Source of the DNA: Solea solea
Taxonomy: Eukaryota; Chordata; Actinopteri; Pleuronectiformes; Soleidae
Length of the DNA: 64,000 bases
Direction: 5' to 3'
NCBI RefSeq assembly: GCF_958295425.1
Contig: NC_081145.1
Location: forward strand, 12,435,099-12,499,098
Below are positions 1-12,300 of this stretch, piece after piece. Each line of letters opens with the position of its first letter. Position 1 is the stretch's first letter. Made by a program: the position numbers and the translations under genes. The notes under the pieces were generated by a model. The model was not told the origin of the DNA and ran no database searches. It saw nothing but the letters and a program-made list of their open reading frames with translations.

Positions 1-89
1 CACCTACAGAGCACAGATTATTGGCATAAATAAATCTGGCTATGATCGATCATGTATGATATTAAATGATGCCTTTATTTGGTTCCAAC

Positions 90-465
90 CTCTGCACCAG
101 TTGCAACGTCCTCTGTAGCTCCGGACATAACGCCCAGTGTATAAAAGGAAAACACACATAGCTCCCTTGTGCAAACTGCAGGCTAAAAAACAAACAAAAC
201 CTATTTACAGTCACCATACTGTTCTTTTGAAGTTTCACTTCAGCTTATTTCTAAAGATAAATGTACCTTTAAGAGAGGGCCATTCTGAAACATGTGGCGC
301 TCATCACAGATTATACAGAATTCATTAAGGGTAGACATTCTCTGCTCAGTGTAGCTCATTATCTGTGTACAACAGTGATAGGCAAATGATGACATAAACA
401 CACTATCCCACAGTCTGTATTAAGTGAAATGAATTAATTTATTGTTGACCTACAGTCTGTTTCAT

Positions 466-508
<43 letters not shown>

Positions 509-3087
509 TGATAGATAGATAGATAGATAGATAGACTATAAAACTTTGTGAGAAGTGTTAACATGACTATTAAACCCTGACTTTCTTTCTTCAGAAGTGT
601 TGTTGTAATGAGCTGCATTTACCTGTACTAGGAAACCATGCTGTAGAGTGGGGCTGCTCTTACAGTGCACAGTGGTCTGGGAGGAGAAAAGCAGCTCTAT
701 CAGCTGTTTGGTGCTAATCTGTGATGGCTTGATAGATGACACCTTCACCCTCTGTGGAAGAACAACACACAAACACATAAACCTTTACTACACAATCTGA
801 ACATAAGAAGGAGCTGGAGTTTATTTTTGAGTCCTAACCTTTCGACTTGGCATGTAGGTGAAGAGTTCTCCTGTGGGATTCTTGTCAGAGTTCATGTGAT
901 TTTTGAAACGATTCCGTTTCATCGTTGGGAAAATGATCTTTCCTCTCATTGTTGCCTCGCGGTGCTGATGGGATCTGATTATTACACAGGGAGATGTAAA
1001 CAGACAAGCAGGAACAGATTCAGTCCAAATTAATGAGATGAATGAATGAATGAAATCTTACTTTGACCAGATGCTTAGTCTTGCGCCAAATTTCCTGATC
1101 GTGCCTCTTGGTCTGAACCGGCCGTGTCTGCTCTTCTGTTGGACCACGATGTTCTCATTTGTCAGGTGTTTCCACTCCTGAGATATGAAGAGTGTGAGAA
1201 TACTGGGGGAACAGAAAGAGAGACAAATGTCTGTCTTTATCCGATCAGGTTCATCACTGTCATAACTAATATGACAGAAACACTCACTTCTCTAGTTGTT
1301 TCCCGACACTGAAATGATCTGAGTTGCTTGGCTGAAAGACTTCAACAGAAGGTGCTGCAGTGTGAAATATCATTTGATGAGCTGTCACTCTGATTTAGAA
1401 TTTTACAGTTTTTATTTTGCACCAGTGTTGATGCTCACCAGGGCCGTCCAGATACTGGGAGAGAGAAAAGTGCAGACGGATAACAATGGGCTCTGATGAA
1501 TGAACCCCCCATGCGTTGGCCACCTCCTCCTGTGGACACAAATGGTGTTGTCGTATAATCACACAAAGGTGTCACGACAGCAAACATATCAGTACAGGCT
1601 CTGAAACCGATGTGTAGCACAAATTCGGCAGAATAATGAACCTCGAAAGACAAATCTTGGATCGAACAGGATGTTTCCATAGAACAGAGGAATTTTTCAG
1701 AAGAATATACACAGAGAAAAGACAATATGGATGAATGAAGCACACATCAGTTATGATTCCTCATCTCAATTACACCTCAGGTTTTAGGACATCCCTGAAA
1801 AAGTGATTCCATGCAGTAGAACTAACACCTTTAGTGAAAAGGGACAAATAGTCAGCTATACTATATTATGTATAGTTTTGGACTTTTTAAAGAGACAACA
1901 AGATGCATAATACATATATTTAATGAAGATACTTCATTGTCAACTGTAAATTTAACTTAGGCCCAGGAAGTTGGTATTGATGTTTAAGTCAACATCCACA
2001 TCATCAATTGAGTCGTACACCCTAAAATAAGAAGAGTAAGGAGAACATTTAATGACGCATCAAAAAAAGCAGGCATGAATGAGAAAAGATGCTCTGACTC
2101 TCACCTGACAGAGATCGCAGAGTCTGAATACAAAGTCCTGACTGATTCAACGTCTGTTTCCAGCTGAGGGTGATGGCACAGCCCAGTGGCACAGCTCTCC
2201 TGATGAGACAAACAATGATGCACTAACCTTGTTAATGCTTCACAAACTGGGCACTAACTGTGCTCAAAACTCTAGACACGTTATATGAAACAGCACTAAT
2301 GCTTACGAAAACTCCTCTGCTGTTACATCCCAGAGAAACATCGCTATCTCAGTTTTGATCATCTAAAAAAGGCAAGTTTGCCTGTTCAATATATGAAATA
2401 ATAAATGGAATTGTAACCAGGGCCACTGCCATAGGGGGCTGCAAGGAGCCTTACAGGTGCCCCACATTTAGACAAGCTGAGCTTGGTAAAAACACCAAAA
2501 TCTGGGACATTTTACGATCAGTAATATGGGGAAGCCCCACATACAACACCTTCAAAATACACTTAAAGGTCCATTTAGGCAGATAATGAAACAAAATAAT
2601 CCATCCATCCATCCATTTTCTACTGCTTTATCCTCCACAAGGGTTGTGGCGGGCATATTTGGATGTGTATTGCACACTGATGTTTATTTATATGCTCTGT
2701 CCCTTTTAGATAAACTAAATATACAACATTTTTTTCATTGTCAAATGTGTTGGGAGTTTCAATAGAATCTGCTGGTGTAGAGGAAAATGAGACAAATGTT
2801 TACTTGTATTCCACACAAATTCTCCTCTGAGTCACTGTCCTCATCAGTTTGTCCGTCCGTCCACTGCTGGTGCTCAGTCTCCTGCCGAGTTAGTCATGGA
2901 AAATAGATTTGTTTTATCCATGCAGTTAATTAGTCCCTTGGACCCAAACTTAACAATGCACAGCCTTTTGTTCTAAAACAATTCACTGATCTATCATCAG
3001 AACTGTTAAAGGTAGAATTGGTTTCACTAAATAAATGAATGGATTAATAACAACACACATGCAGACATTGTTACATCAACTCACCAT
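90..3087 (-). CDS. parp6: parp6 (PARP6/PARP8-type mono-ADP-ribosyltransferase), N-terminal part
   Basis: This is the 5' half of a PARP6-type mono-ADP-ribosyltransferase, an intracellular enzyme that puts single ADP-ribose units on proteins. Coding exons on the minus strand are 3087-3085 (ATG only), 2881-2804, 2199-2105, 2021 to about 1964, 1529-1439, 1354-1288, 1202-1062, 974-839, 751-623, 362-267 and 182-90. All junctions keep phase except the donor after the fourth exon. About 329 residues are present out of roughly 630 in the family. Recognisable PARP6 segments are SEENLCGIQESC, DSIDDVDVDLNIN, RLHFSLSQYLDGP, SVEVFQPSN, SPTLQHGFLVQ, NEFCIICDERHMFQNG and ELCVFSFYTLGVMSGA. The C-terminal catalytic domain lies beyond the left edge. 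The one-codon first exon gives an N-terminus of the same length as human PARP6 up to the conserved GIQ. The neighbour pkm favours parp6 over its paralogue parp8. Confidence 0.9.
466..534. repeat. (GATA)n microsatellite
   Basis: About 17 near-perfect GATA units lie in a parp6 intron, with one GATT interruption near 507. This is ordinary simple repeat DNA. Confidence 0.95.
2598..2660 (-). repeat. SINE fragment (3' end), parp6 intron
   Basis: A short piece starts with CCATCCATCCATCC and continues as tctactgctttatcctccac. This is the inverse of the 3' end of the tRNA-headed SINE seen in fuller form at 26168-26480 and 55274-55609. Only the tail part is present. Confidence 0.6.
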
Positions 3088-5560
3088 GTATTCTGTTTAT
3101 CACTTCTCAGCAAAAATAAGTTCACTCCGCTGTGACGAACACAATTAAACTGAAACACTGGGAGAACAAATGGAGTTTAATGAGTTCATATGTCTCTGCA
3201 AATGAAACAAAATAAGCAATGAAGTAAAATAAAAGTTATTACCTTTGCTTCATGGTAAAAAAAATAAATAAATCTCCAAAAATTCCTTTGGAGAAAATGT
3301 AAAATGGATGAAAATCTCCTAAATTCATACAGCATGTGACCTTGAAACTACCAAAACAAATGTATATTTCAGTTTGACAGGTCGGCTGTCCGTCCTGTTC
3401 TCTCTCACTCTGGTTTCCAATGGCAGGAAGTCAAACACGTCCAGTCTTGGACTTTAGTGTCCTGTGATTGGCTGCAGATAACGACAGCCTTATTGGCTGA
3501 GCAGTCTGTAAGACTGAGGACCTGCAGCTCCAGAGCTTTTACTGCACACTCAAAAACCTTTGTTCTGCTTGTCTGGTCAGAATGATGTCTATTTCAATAT
3601 ATATATACTGTATAGTACATAACATGGAGTAGGGGAAAACATAAACATGCTGTATGATCCAGGATTCCTGAAATGTGAGGCTCATGAATCAGTTTGAAGT
3701 CTGACAAGAAGAAGATTTGCAGTGTCAGATTTGATGTGTGGTGATTGTTGTGATGTTTGGCCTTTATCAGTCTTCTTGAGTGTCTGCTGTGACCTGCAGA
3801 CACAGTCTGACCTTAATCAGCAGTTAGCCTTTATTAGGATTAGACTCTTCTAGGACTGCATACATCTGTGCAAGTCATCTCTCAACAAGTGCTTTTCCAG
3901 AGTAATCCACTTAGATATGACGTGTGTTTGTTATGTGGCCCTGTGTATTTATAGTAGTAAAATGTACCTTTTTAAATATACAACCAGGTATATCAAATGA
4001 TCAAATACAGCAGTGGAAAACATTTAAAAATTAGAATGCACAAGACTGTGTTATATATTGGTCTATTTTCAATAGACACTGTACATGTACAAAAAAAACC
4101 CCATTATGTATGTTTGTTATTTAAATAGTAATTTTTGTAGTAACAAGTAAATAACATGGGCAAGACAACTGTATAAAAAACAACAACCCACCAAAATAGT
4201 ATCATGTCATCCTTGGGCCATAGTGTGCATCTCCAGAAAATTCCATCCAAATGTGTCGTTTACTTTTCAGGCTGCTCACAAATAGAAAGACGAACAAACA
4301 AATAAACAAACGAGGTGATAAACATGTAATAACTTTATCAATGTGAAAATAAATACAGTACAAAGAAAAAAAGGGTCAAGACAGTAAAAGAGAGAGGGAG
4401 AGAGAGAGAGAGAGAGAGAATAATTACTGCATGTATAAACCAAAATCAAATATCAACCTTGTTTTGCACCAAAGGTTAAATTTGTTTTTGGATTCTTACG
4501 TTGTTGGATTCATACGTTTAACCTTGTTACACAGTTTTGTAGGTACTGTAACCATAGACCATTCTGTATCTATACGTCCATGTATGTCTATGACTATATA
4601 ACTACAGCTCAAAGTCATTTGACATGTCAGCAAAGTTAATTAGAGGTTTTTTTTTCTCAGTGCAGCTCTTAATGCAGGGCCTCAGAAAACATCCATCTCT
4701 GTGATAGAAAGTGATGTGATGTGACGTTGTGCTGTAAAGGATGTCCCTGTATACCTGTGATATATAATTTCAGTCTGAATCATCAACAGTAATCTTAATC
4801 AGTGATGAACACTATTTTATTATACATATTGAATAGTCAGGGTTTTGAATGGTGGCCACATTTGGTCATGTAAAAATATGTGGGGGCCAATGGAGTTAGA
4901 ATTTTATTTTCATTAACATATTAGACTTTTGTTGGGTGACAAACATTGCTTCAAAATAACAAAACTTGAAATTAAACAATAATGTGTGGCAATCCACATG
5001 AAGATCCACAGCTCCCTCTTTGGACATGCCTGTCTTAAAGGATGAATTCAGCTGGAAAGTTGAGTGTTTATTAAAACTGGGTCGTGTCATTTTGTGACAG
5101 CAGTAGACAACAAAGAAGGAAGACATTTCTCAACTCAGGGGAAACTGAGGGTGAGAAGCACACTTGTTCAAAAATACTACAACATTCTAGTAATACAACG
5201 CTAAATGAAAATCGGTGAAGTATTCCTTTAAGTGTATAAGTGGTGTCTGCTACACTGGTGCACAGGAGGTGCCTTTTTCATTTTCGCCCCTGCCCCGCCC
5301 ATCCAAATGTCTGTGTACGCCACTGGTGTGTTCTGTGTTTAGTGCCCGGCCGAACAACACTCGTTTCTGCGCTATATCCTTGCCTCATTACTCGTCCAAC
5401 TTCTGCACTTTTTACCAAACAACCTGGGACCGAGTTTAATATTTGTACCAATAAACAACATTTAAATTAAATGACATAACCTTTATATAACTCGCTGCAG
5501 AAATGTGTAATATTGCCTTAAGTGTTACAGCCTACCTCGTCTGGCTCCGGGTGTCGGTGA
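3088..5560. other. Intergenic region between parp6 and pkm (divergent)
   Basis: No coding exon could be supported here. The right side of parp6 (about 3088-3560) should hold its 5' UTR and promoter, and an inverted CCAAT box (GATTGGCTG near 3466) is visible. A GA-rich microsatellite lies at about 4388-4418. The stretch 4932-5000 is one of two copies of a dispersed repeat (the other is at 8201-8266). The rest is AT-rich with short spurious reading frames. Confidence 0.7.
4932..5000. repeat. Dispersed repeat copy A
   Basis: The sequence ggtgacaaacattgcttcaa and the following 45 or so bases recur with few differences at 8201-8266 in pkm intron 3, in the same orientation. The family is not recognised. 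Confidence 0.75.
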
Positions 5561-5653
5561 CACAGGAAAGTAGTTCCGGTCAGTGAGGAGTATATATGGT
5601 GTGGCTGTAACAGGAGCAGTGGCGCTTTGGTCCCTGCAAAGTTCATCCCGGAG
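5560..5653 (+). promoter_or_regulatory. pkm: pkm promoter and 5' non-coding exon
   Basis: A TATA-like TATATAT at 5591-5597 is followed about 25-30 bp later by a probable start of transcription. The untranslated first exon ends at 5653 in a strong donor (GGAG|GTAAGTG). The next exon starts at 6371 after TTTCCTCAG and carries the ATG at 6400. The transcription start is inferred, not shown. Confidence 0.6.
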
Positions 5654-5936
5654 GTAAGTGACAGTGATAAGACCTAACTGTACCTATTTGCTTACATCTG
5701 TGTTGTTTTAGATTTCCCCAGAAGGTGAACATTAGATTATGAAGTGATTTTCAAGAAATGTCTCCTTGTAACAGAAACAGAGCTTTAATGTATTGTTTCT
5801 GCTATTGCTCAGAAATCTAATATATACTGATGTTTTTTTTTGTTTTGTTAATAAGCTGTGTGTTCATAACACTTTTAACATGACTTTAAACTATCTATCT
5901 AATATGAAATAACTCACAAACACAGTTACAGTTACA

Positions 5937-5974
5937 GAGAGAGAGAGAGAGGGGGGGGGGGAGAGAGAGAGAGG
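5937..5974. repeat. (GA)n / poly-G tract in pkm intron 1
   Basis: GAGA repeats flank an uninterrupted run of about ten G, giving a strand-asymmetric purine tract in the first intron of pkm. Confidence 0.9.
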
Positions 5975-6399
5975 CATGTGCATTCCTCCATTGTAGCAGC
6001 CCTGTAATCTGAATCCTGACATTTCCACTGTGCCTTTTTAAAGATACCTTTCTACACTTTTTTTTCCAATTAAAACCAGCTCCTCTTCTACAGCTGCACA
6101 CACAGTCTAGTCCTGCTGGAATGTCACAGTCAGACAGACACAGTCGGTTGTTGCCTTTTGCAGAGACTGTCTGTGGTTCACCCATCGCTGATAGACTTGA
6201 AAATAACCAGTGCAAATGTCTTACTTTCTCTTCAGTCATAGGGTCTAAATATGTCTCCGTACCCCCTCTGTAGTCATATTTTCCTTAGATGTGGTTTGCA
6301 TCATGACAACAACAACAACAACAATATACAGATAATTTTATCAATCCTTGTTATCTCTTTGTTTCCTCAGGACTTTTCCCCACAAACACATATCCAGTC

Positions 6400-9300
6400 A
6401 TGTCTAAGTCAAAGGATGCAGGCTCTGCCACCATCCACAGCCAGCAGCTGCACGCTGCCATGGCCGACACGTTCATCGAGCACATGTGTTTGCTGGACAT
6501 TGACTCTGAACCGGCCGTGTCTCGCAACACTGGCATCATCTGCACAATTGGTTCGACGTTTGCCATTTCTTTCTCAGTTTATAAATCACCCAGTGATTAT
6601 CTCCTGTATGTAGGTTTCAGAAATCCTTACAAACATCATGTATCTCTTTGAATGATATTCATCTGTTCTTGTAGGACCTGCCACTCGATCTGTGGAGAAG
6701 TCCAAGGAAATGATCAAGGCTGGGATGAACATTGCAAGAATGAACTTCTCTCATGGCACACATGAAGTGAGTACTATCTGTGATCTGCTGTTTGCATCCA
6801 CAAAAACGTCCCTTACAGTCTTCAGATTGGTGGACGTCTCATCCCTCAAACCCCAGCAGGAGTTCAGTTACCATTAACCTTGTCTTCAGCCATGAGTTTG
6901 AACCCAGACAGGACTGTACCACCGCAGTAGCTCTGTCCTCTGTGAGTGAGTCAGAGAGGATTTACCCTTTACAGCAGCAGTGGCAGGTCACTCCTGTCGC
7001 CTGGTAACTGTAATGTGAGCTGTGAACTAGTACTTGCCCCTTCGGTGCTGGCTCGGAGCTGTAGCTTGATTTGGGAATTCAACAGCCAGGACCTTATACT
7101 ACTGACCCCACACTTAAAAGTCATGCCTCTTCACCCTTTTCACTGTCACTGGAGTGGCCAATGAAAGGTCACCATCAGCTGTAGCATTAACACACATCTG
7201 GTATCTGGATCTTTAAAGGTTAACTGCATTCATTTTTCTTCCCCTCACTGTAACTCAATACCCAGTGGTGTCATTTTTTTATATAATTGATTGATAGGCA
7301 TTGCTCTAAATCATAAAACCAAAGTTGGTTGAGGGCTATAATGATTTGTTTTGAAAAGTGAAAGACAAACTTGACCTCTGTCTCACTGGTGTGCCAGTTG
7401 TTAATGCAGCTATAAATAGGACTTGTCTTAGAGTAAGACTGGCAGCAACAGGACAAGCAGAGGACACACAGAGAGGCCACAGTGAGGCGTTTATTATTAA
7501 CTGAATAGTAATGTTCAGATTAGATTAGATTACAAGTATCTTTACTGGGTCTTCCTTTGGCAGTGCAGCAGCTGTACATGTCTATGGAATAAACTATGTG
7601 TTGTTAAAGGTGGGGCCAGCAGTGTTGATATTTTAACTCTGCAACAAAACAAATCCCTTTTGTTCTCCTTCAAGGCCACTTTTTCAGTCTGTCCTTCCTT
7701 TTCTCTTGAGTAGGAGACAGAGTAATTATCTTGTTTTGAGACATTTCCACGTGTTTTATTTGTATATATCTATTGCTGAAAGAATAAAGAGAATCAGCAC
7801 ACAATTAGTTTAACTTTAACACCGAGCGTATGGAAGATGACAATTTTGCGCAAGCACATTTTGAATTACCGTAATTACGCAACAGTTTGGGCTTCTGAAC
7901 GGTTTCTGAAAGCTGAGAAGTTGCAAGATAATGTCAACAGGTGGTTATTACGGTAATTTCACTCACGCTGTTGTAGGAAGCCGGTGAATCATTGTCATCA
8001 GAGAGGAGAGAATTCCCATTTTTTTGGCCTGTTTTTGGACATTGAGACAACGACTCAAACAAATGTTATATGTTTTATACTGTTCAAATTTCAAATCTAA
8101 CATGCAAAATCTGGTGTTCGTGTACAACTACAGTGTTTTCTTCATTTTCAATTGTTAATACATTATAAACATGCAGTAAATTGTAACTAAAAAAGCACTT
8201 AGGTGACAAACATTGCTACAAAATAACAAAACTTGAATTATACAATAATATGTGGCAGTCCACATGACTGTCAAGCACTGACTCACACAGGACCTTTTCT
8301 GGCCCTTTTCTGGTTAAAATAAGGAAAGAAAGGTCCAGATGGACATTAGGAGGATTAGGTGTTAAAGGGATATACTGTTTACAATCTGTGTCATAGAAAT
8401 TGCTGTGACTGTCTCACCTTTGTTGCTCTCTGCGGTTGTAATAGTGTAGAAAAAGAAGAGCGTCATGCCTTCCGGGTCGAACAGCTTTCTTTGTTTCTCT
8501 ATAGAAGAAAGACTATGTGTAAAAAAACTTTAATTCGACACACAGAGTGCACAACTAGCCGGCCGTGAGGACTTTATAAAAGAAGTTGACAAATACCCTA
8601 CGTGACTTTAATCACTTTTAAGGCTACTGTTTTTACTAGTCAGTGTGTGTGTGTACGTGTAGCTATGTCTGTGCACTGAAAGGGAACAATGTCATGGCCT
8701 AAAAAAAGTCCTGTGTTGCAGTTGTCATTCAAGAATGACCACAGTTATGTAAGCAGTGTGTGTGTGTGTGTGTGTGTGAAATGCCCGCATGCTTTACTAA
8801 GAACTTGTCACATACATAAAAACATCGTTTTTAACAATAAAAACGATGTTTTTATGTACAGTTTTATAATGATAAGACATTTTCAAGAAATGGGTGTATG
8901 CTTTTCTGTGTTCCCCCACATCGTATAGTACCACGCTGAGACCATCAAGAACGTTCGTGATGCAGCCGAGAGTTTTGGTGCAGGATCTGTTGACTACAGA
9001 CCAGTGGCCATCGCTCTGGACACCAAGGGACCAGAAATCAGGACTGGACTCATCAAGGGAGTGAGTTCTTGTCACATTATACACGATAATTTTTTTCTGG
9101 CATGACATTGAGCCTGACAATTGACAAACTCGTGTTTAGAGCGGCACTGCTGAGGTTGAGTTGAAGAAGGGCGATACCATCAAGCTCACACTGGACGAGC
9201 AGTACATGGAGAAATGCGACGAAAAAGTTCTGTGGCTCGACTACAAGAACATCACCAAGGTTGTGCAGCCTGGCAGCCACGTGTTCATTGATGATGGTCT

Positions 9301-12300
9301 GATTTCTCTTAAAGTCAAAGACATCGGTAAGAACCAGTTTGTGCCATGAAGTTGTTTTGGGGTTTTTTTTCCTGCTAAACTTTAAAATTAAAATCTTTAA
9401 TGTTGTGTGTCTTAAGGCAGCGACCACCTTGTGTGTGAGATTGAGAATGGCGGTATGCTGGGCAGCAAGAAGGGTGTTAACCTGCCTGGTGCCGCTGTTG
9501 ACCTCCCCGCTCTGTCTGAGAAGGACATTCAGGACCTGCAGTTCGGTTTGGAGCAGGGCGTCGACATGGTCTTTGCCTCCTTCATCCGTAAGGGTGCTGA
9601 CGTTCACGCTGTCAGGAAAGTGCTGGGTGAGAAAGGCAAGGACATCAAGATCATTAGCAAGTTGGAGAACCACGAGGGTGTGCGCAGGTGAGTGGAGGAT
9701 CAGCAGTACTGGCTGCACCGGTCTGAAACCTCAGATAATTGTTTCTCTTTCTCTCTCGCAGGTTTGACGAGATCCTGGAGGCTAGTGATGGCATCATGGT
9801 CGCCCGTGGTGACCTGGGCATTGAAATCCCAACAGAGAAGGTCTTCATTGCACAGAAGATGATGACTGGCAAATGTAACAGGATTGGCAAGCCAATTGTC
9901 TGTGCCACACAGGTCCGTCACGTCATATCATGGACATCATCGAAGCAATCTGTTTAGTGTGCATAGAGACACATGTGGTAACGTTTTCTTAAACAGATGC
10001 TGGAGAGCATGACCAAGAAACCTCGCCCTACCCGTGCTGAGGCCAGTGACGTGGCCAACGCCGTGCTGGACGGCAATGACTGCATTATGCTGAGTGGTGA
10101 GACTGCCAAAGGACAATACCCCCTGGAGGCTGTGCACACACAGCACATGGTAAAAACTCGCCTCTGCTATGATGTATATATCATAGCATATCATGTGTTT
10201 GTGCAGTTTGCAGCAGCTACATTCACTCAAAGCCACCACAGTCAGGAAGCATTATCAGTAGAAGCCAACAAATAATAGTCTGCAGCATATGGTGCATTCA
10301 TGTGCTCTTGGGAAACGATGTTTGTCAAACTCAGGACTAAAAGAGAATTGGTTCTGCTTGTTACACTAAAAAGGGGCAAAAATGCTTCTTAAGAGTTTGG
10401 ATCTTATCCTATATAATGCATCTCCATATGACCAGTTGATTATCAAGATAGAAAATAATAAAATCAAAGATTAACTTAAATTAACCTTAGATTTTGAGGT
10501 ACTCAAAGAAGAAGGACTGACAAAAATATTAGGTTTGACGTCACTAACAGTGTGTTAGCTGTTGTCTCGTGTGTCCCTGTTTTCACCAAATCGGTTACCA
10601 AACAACAACTTGTCTTGTATTGTGCTTTAACATTGTTATGAGCATGTGTGTGTGTGTGTTGTGTGTGTTTGAGGACCTGCAGTGCACAGGAACAGTCCTG
10701 GAACATCATGGCCGTGGCTGATATTTAGCTTCATGTCTCAGTGTGCTTTCAGGTATGAAGACTTCTGCACTAAACAAGTAGCCCAAACTAAACTAACTGC
10801 TGCAGTATAAAGTCGTTGTGTGACTGTAGCCCAACTCTTTATTTGTCTAATCATAATTTTTTTTTGACATGTTCAGATTGCCCGTGAGGCCGAGGCAGCC
10901 ATGTTCCACAGGCAGATGTTCGAGGAGCTGCGTCGCATCTCTCATCTGACGCGTGACCCCACAGAGGCCATCGCTATAGGAGCTGTGGAGGCTTCCTTCA
11001 AGTGCTGCGCCAGTGTCATCATTGTGCTCACCAAGTCTGGCAGGTGAGAAGAACAATTCCACCGGTGTAGAATTCATAATATCCTCCACAGCACCTACTC
11101 TCAACAAAGAAAGTGCACAAACTCTGTTCACACCTCCTCCTCCTCCACACTCTGCGTGACTCGCACTAAGCTCGTGACTCGATGAAAAGTATACCAACTT
11201 TTACAGCACAATCTCTGCTCCACTCGTGACCTTCTGAGAGCTGAACTCTGACATTTTACAAGTTAATTTTAACAGCCTGCTCATCCTCTTCCATTTGGGA
11301 AATCGTTCTCACAGAGCACATGACACAGGACATATCACTGTTAGCTGGGTGGATTTCTACTATTGATTTATGTATTAAGAGAAGGTTTGCACATCTAGTC
11401 GGCCTTCCAGTCCAACTTAATTGTAAAGCACTTTAAAGCGACCACAGTGGTGCTGGATAGAATAATATATAAAAGACATAAAAGCTCTTTTTTAAAAAAA
11501 TGGGTAAAACAGCCATACAATACAATACAACACAATAAAAACTAATTAAAATAAAATAACATCAACACTAATAAGTGATGAGTTTTATAAAGAGATTTAA
11601 AAGTAAGAGACCTGTCTAATATGCAGAGGCAGATCGTTCCACTGTTCAGGAGCCGCAACAGCTAAAGCACGGTCCCCTCTGAGCTTACGTTTAGTATTTG
11701 GATATGAAATGACTCTCTGGTGATGAACCAACTGTGTTTTATCTCATGACTTTGCACTTTTATCCCCTAGTTGTGCAGTTTCACTCAACACTATGGAGCT
11801 CTGTAGCATCTCTCAGCTCTTTCGCATACAGTAGCATAGCATTTTTGCTGCAGGTAGCAATGGAAAATCATCAAGCCACTGAAAGCAACTGCCTGCACAA
11901 TAGACAACCAGCTGGTGAACACAGTGGAGTGTAGCAGCTATAGAGCCAGACATTTTTATAACATAATAATAATAATAATAATAAAACAAGTCAATACATA
12001 AAAGAAGAGTGAGGAAAAACATGATGAAACTCAGACTGGTGCATTTTTGTGCTGACAACAAGAGCAAATTTATACTTAGCTTAGAGAATTCAGTAATTTG
12101 AAATGAATGGATGGTTGAAAGAAAAAGAATGGTGCTCGATACGCTACCAATATTGGTCACTAGCTGACATTGTTATGGGCTGTGATGTAATAAGACAGCT
12201 GAACGGGAACCTGCCACCTATTGTAGCAGACTTGGATTCAGTATATCAAATTCCCTCTTGATCTTGTATACTGGGACAAGGACGCTAGTCCAATTAAACG

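Noticed and set aside
9077..9718. A 213-codon minus-strand open frame across pkm exons
   Set aside because: It lies opposite two confirmed pkm exons and reads through their intron. Codon-rich GC exons often leave the antisense strand open.
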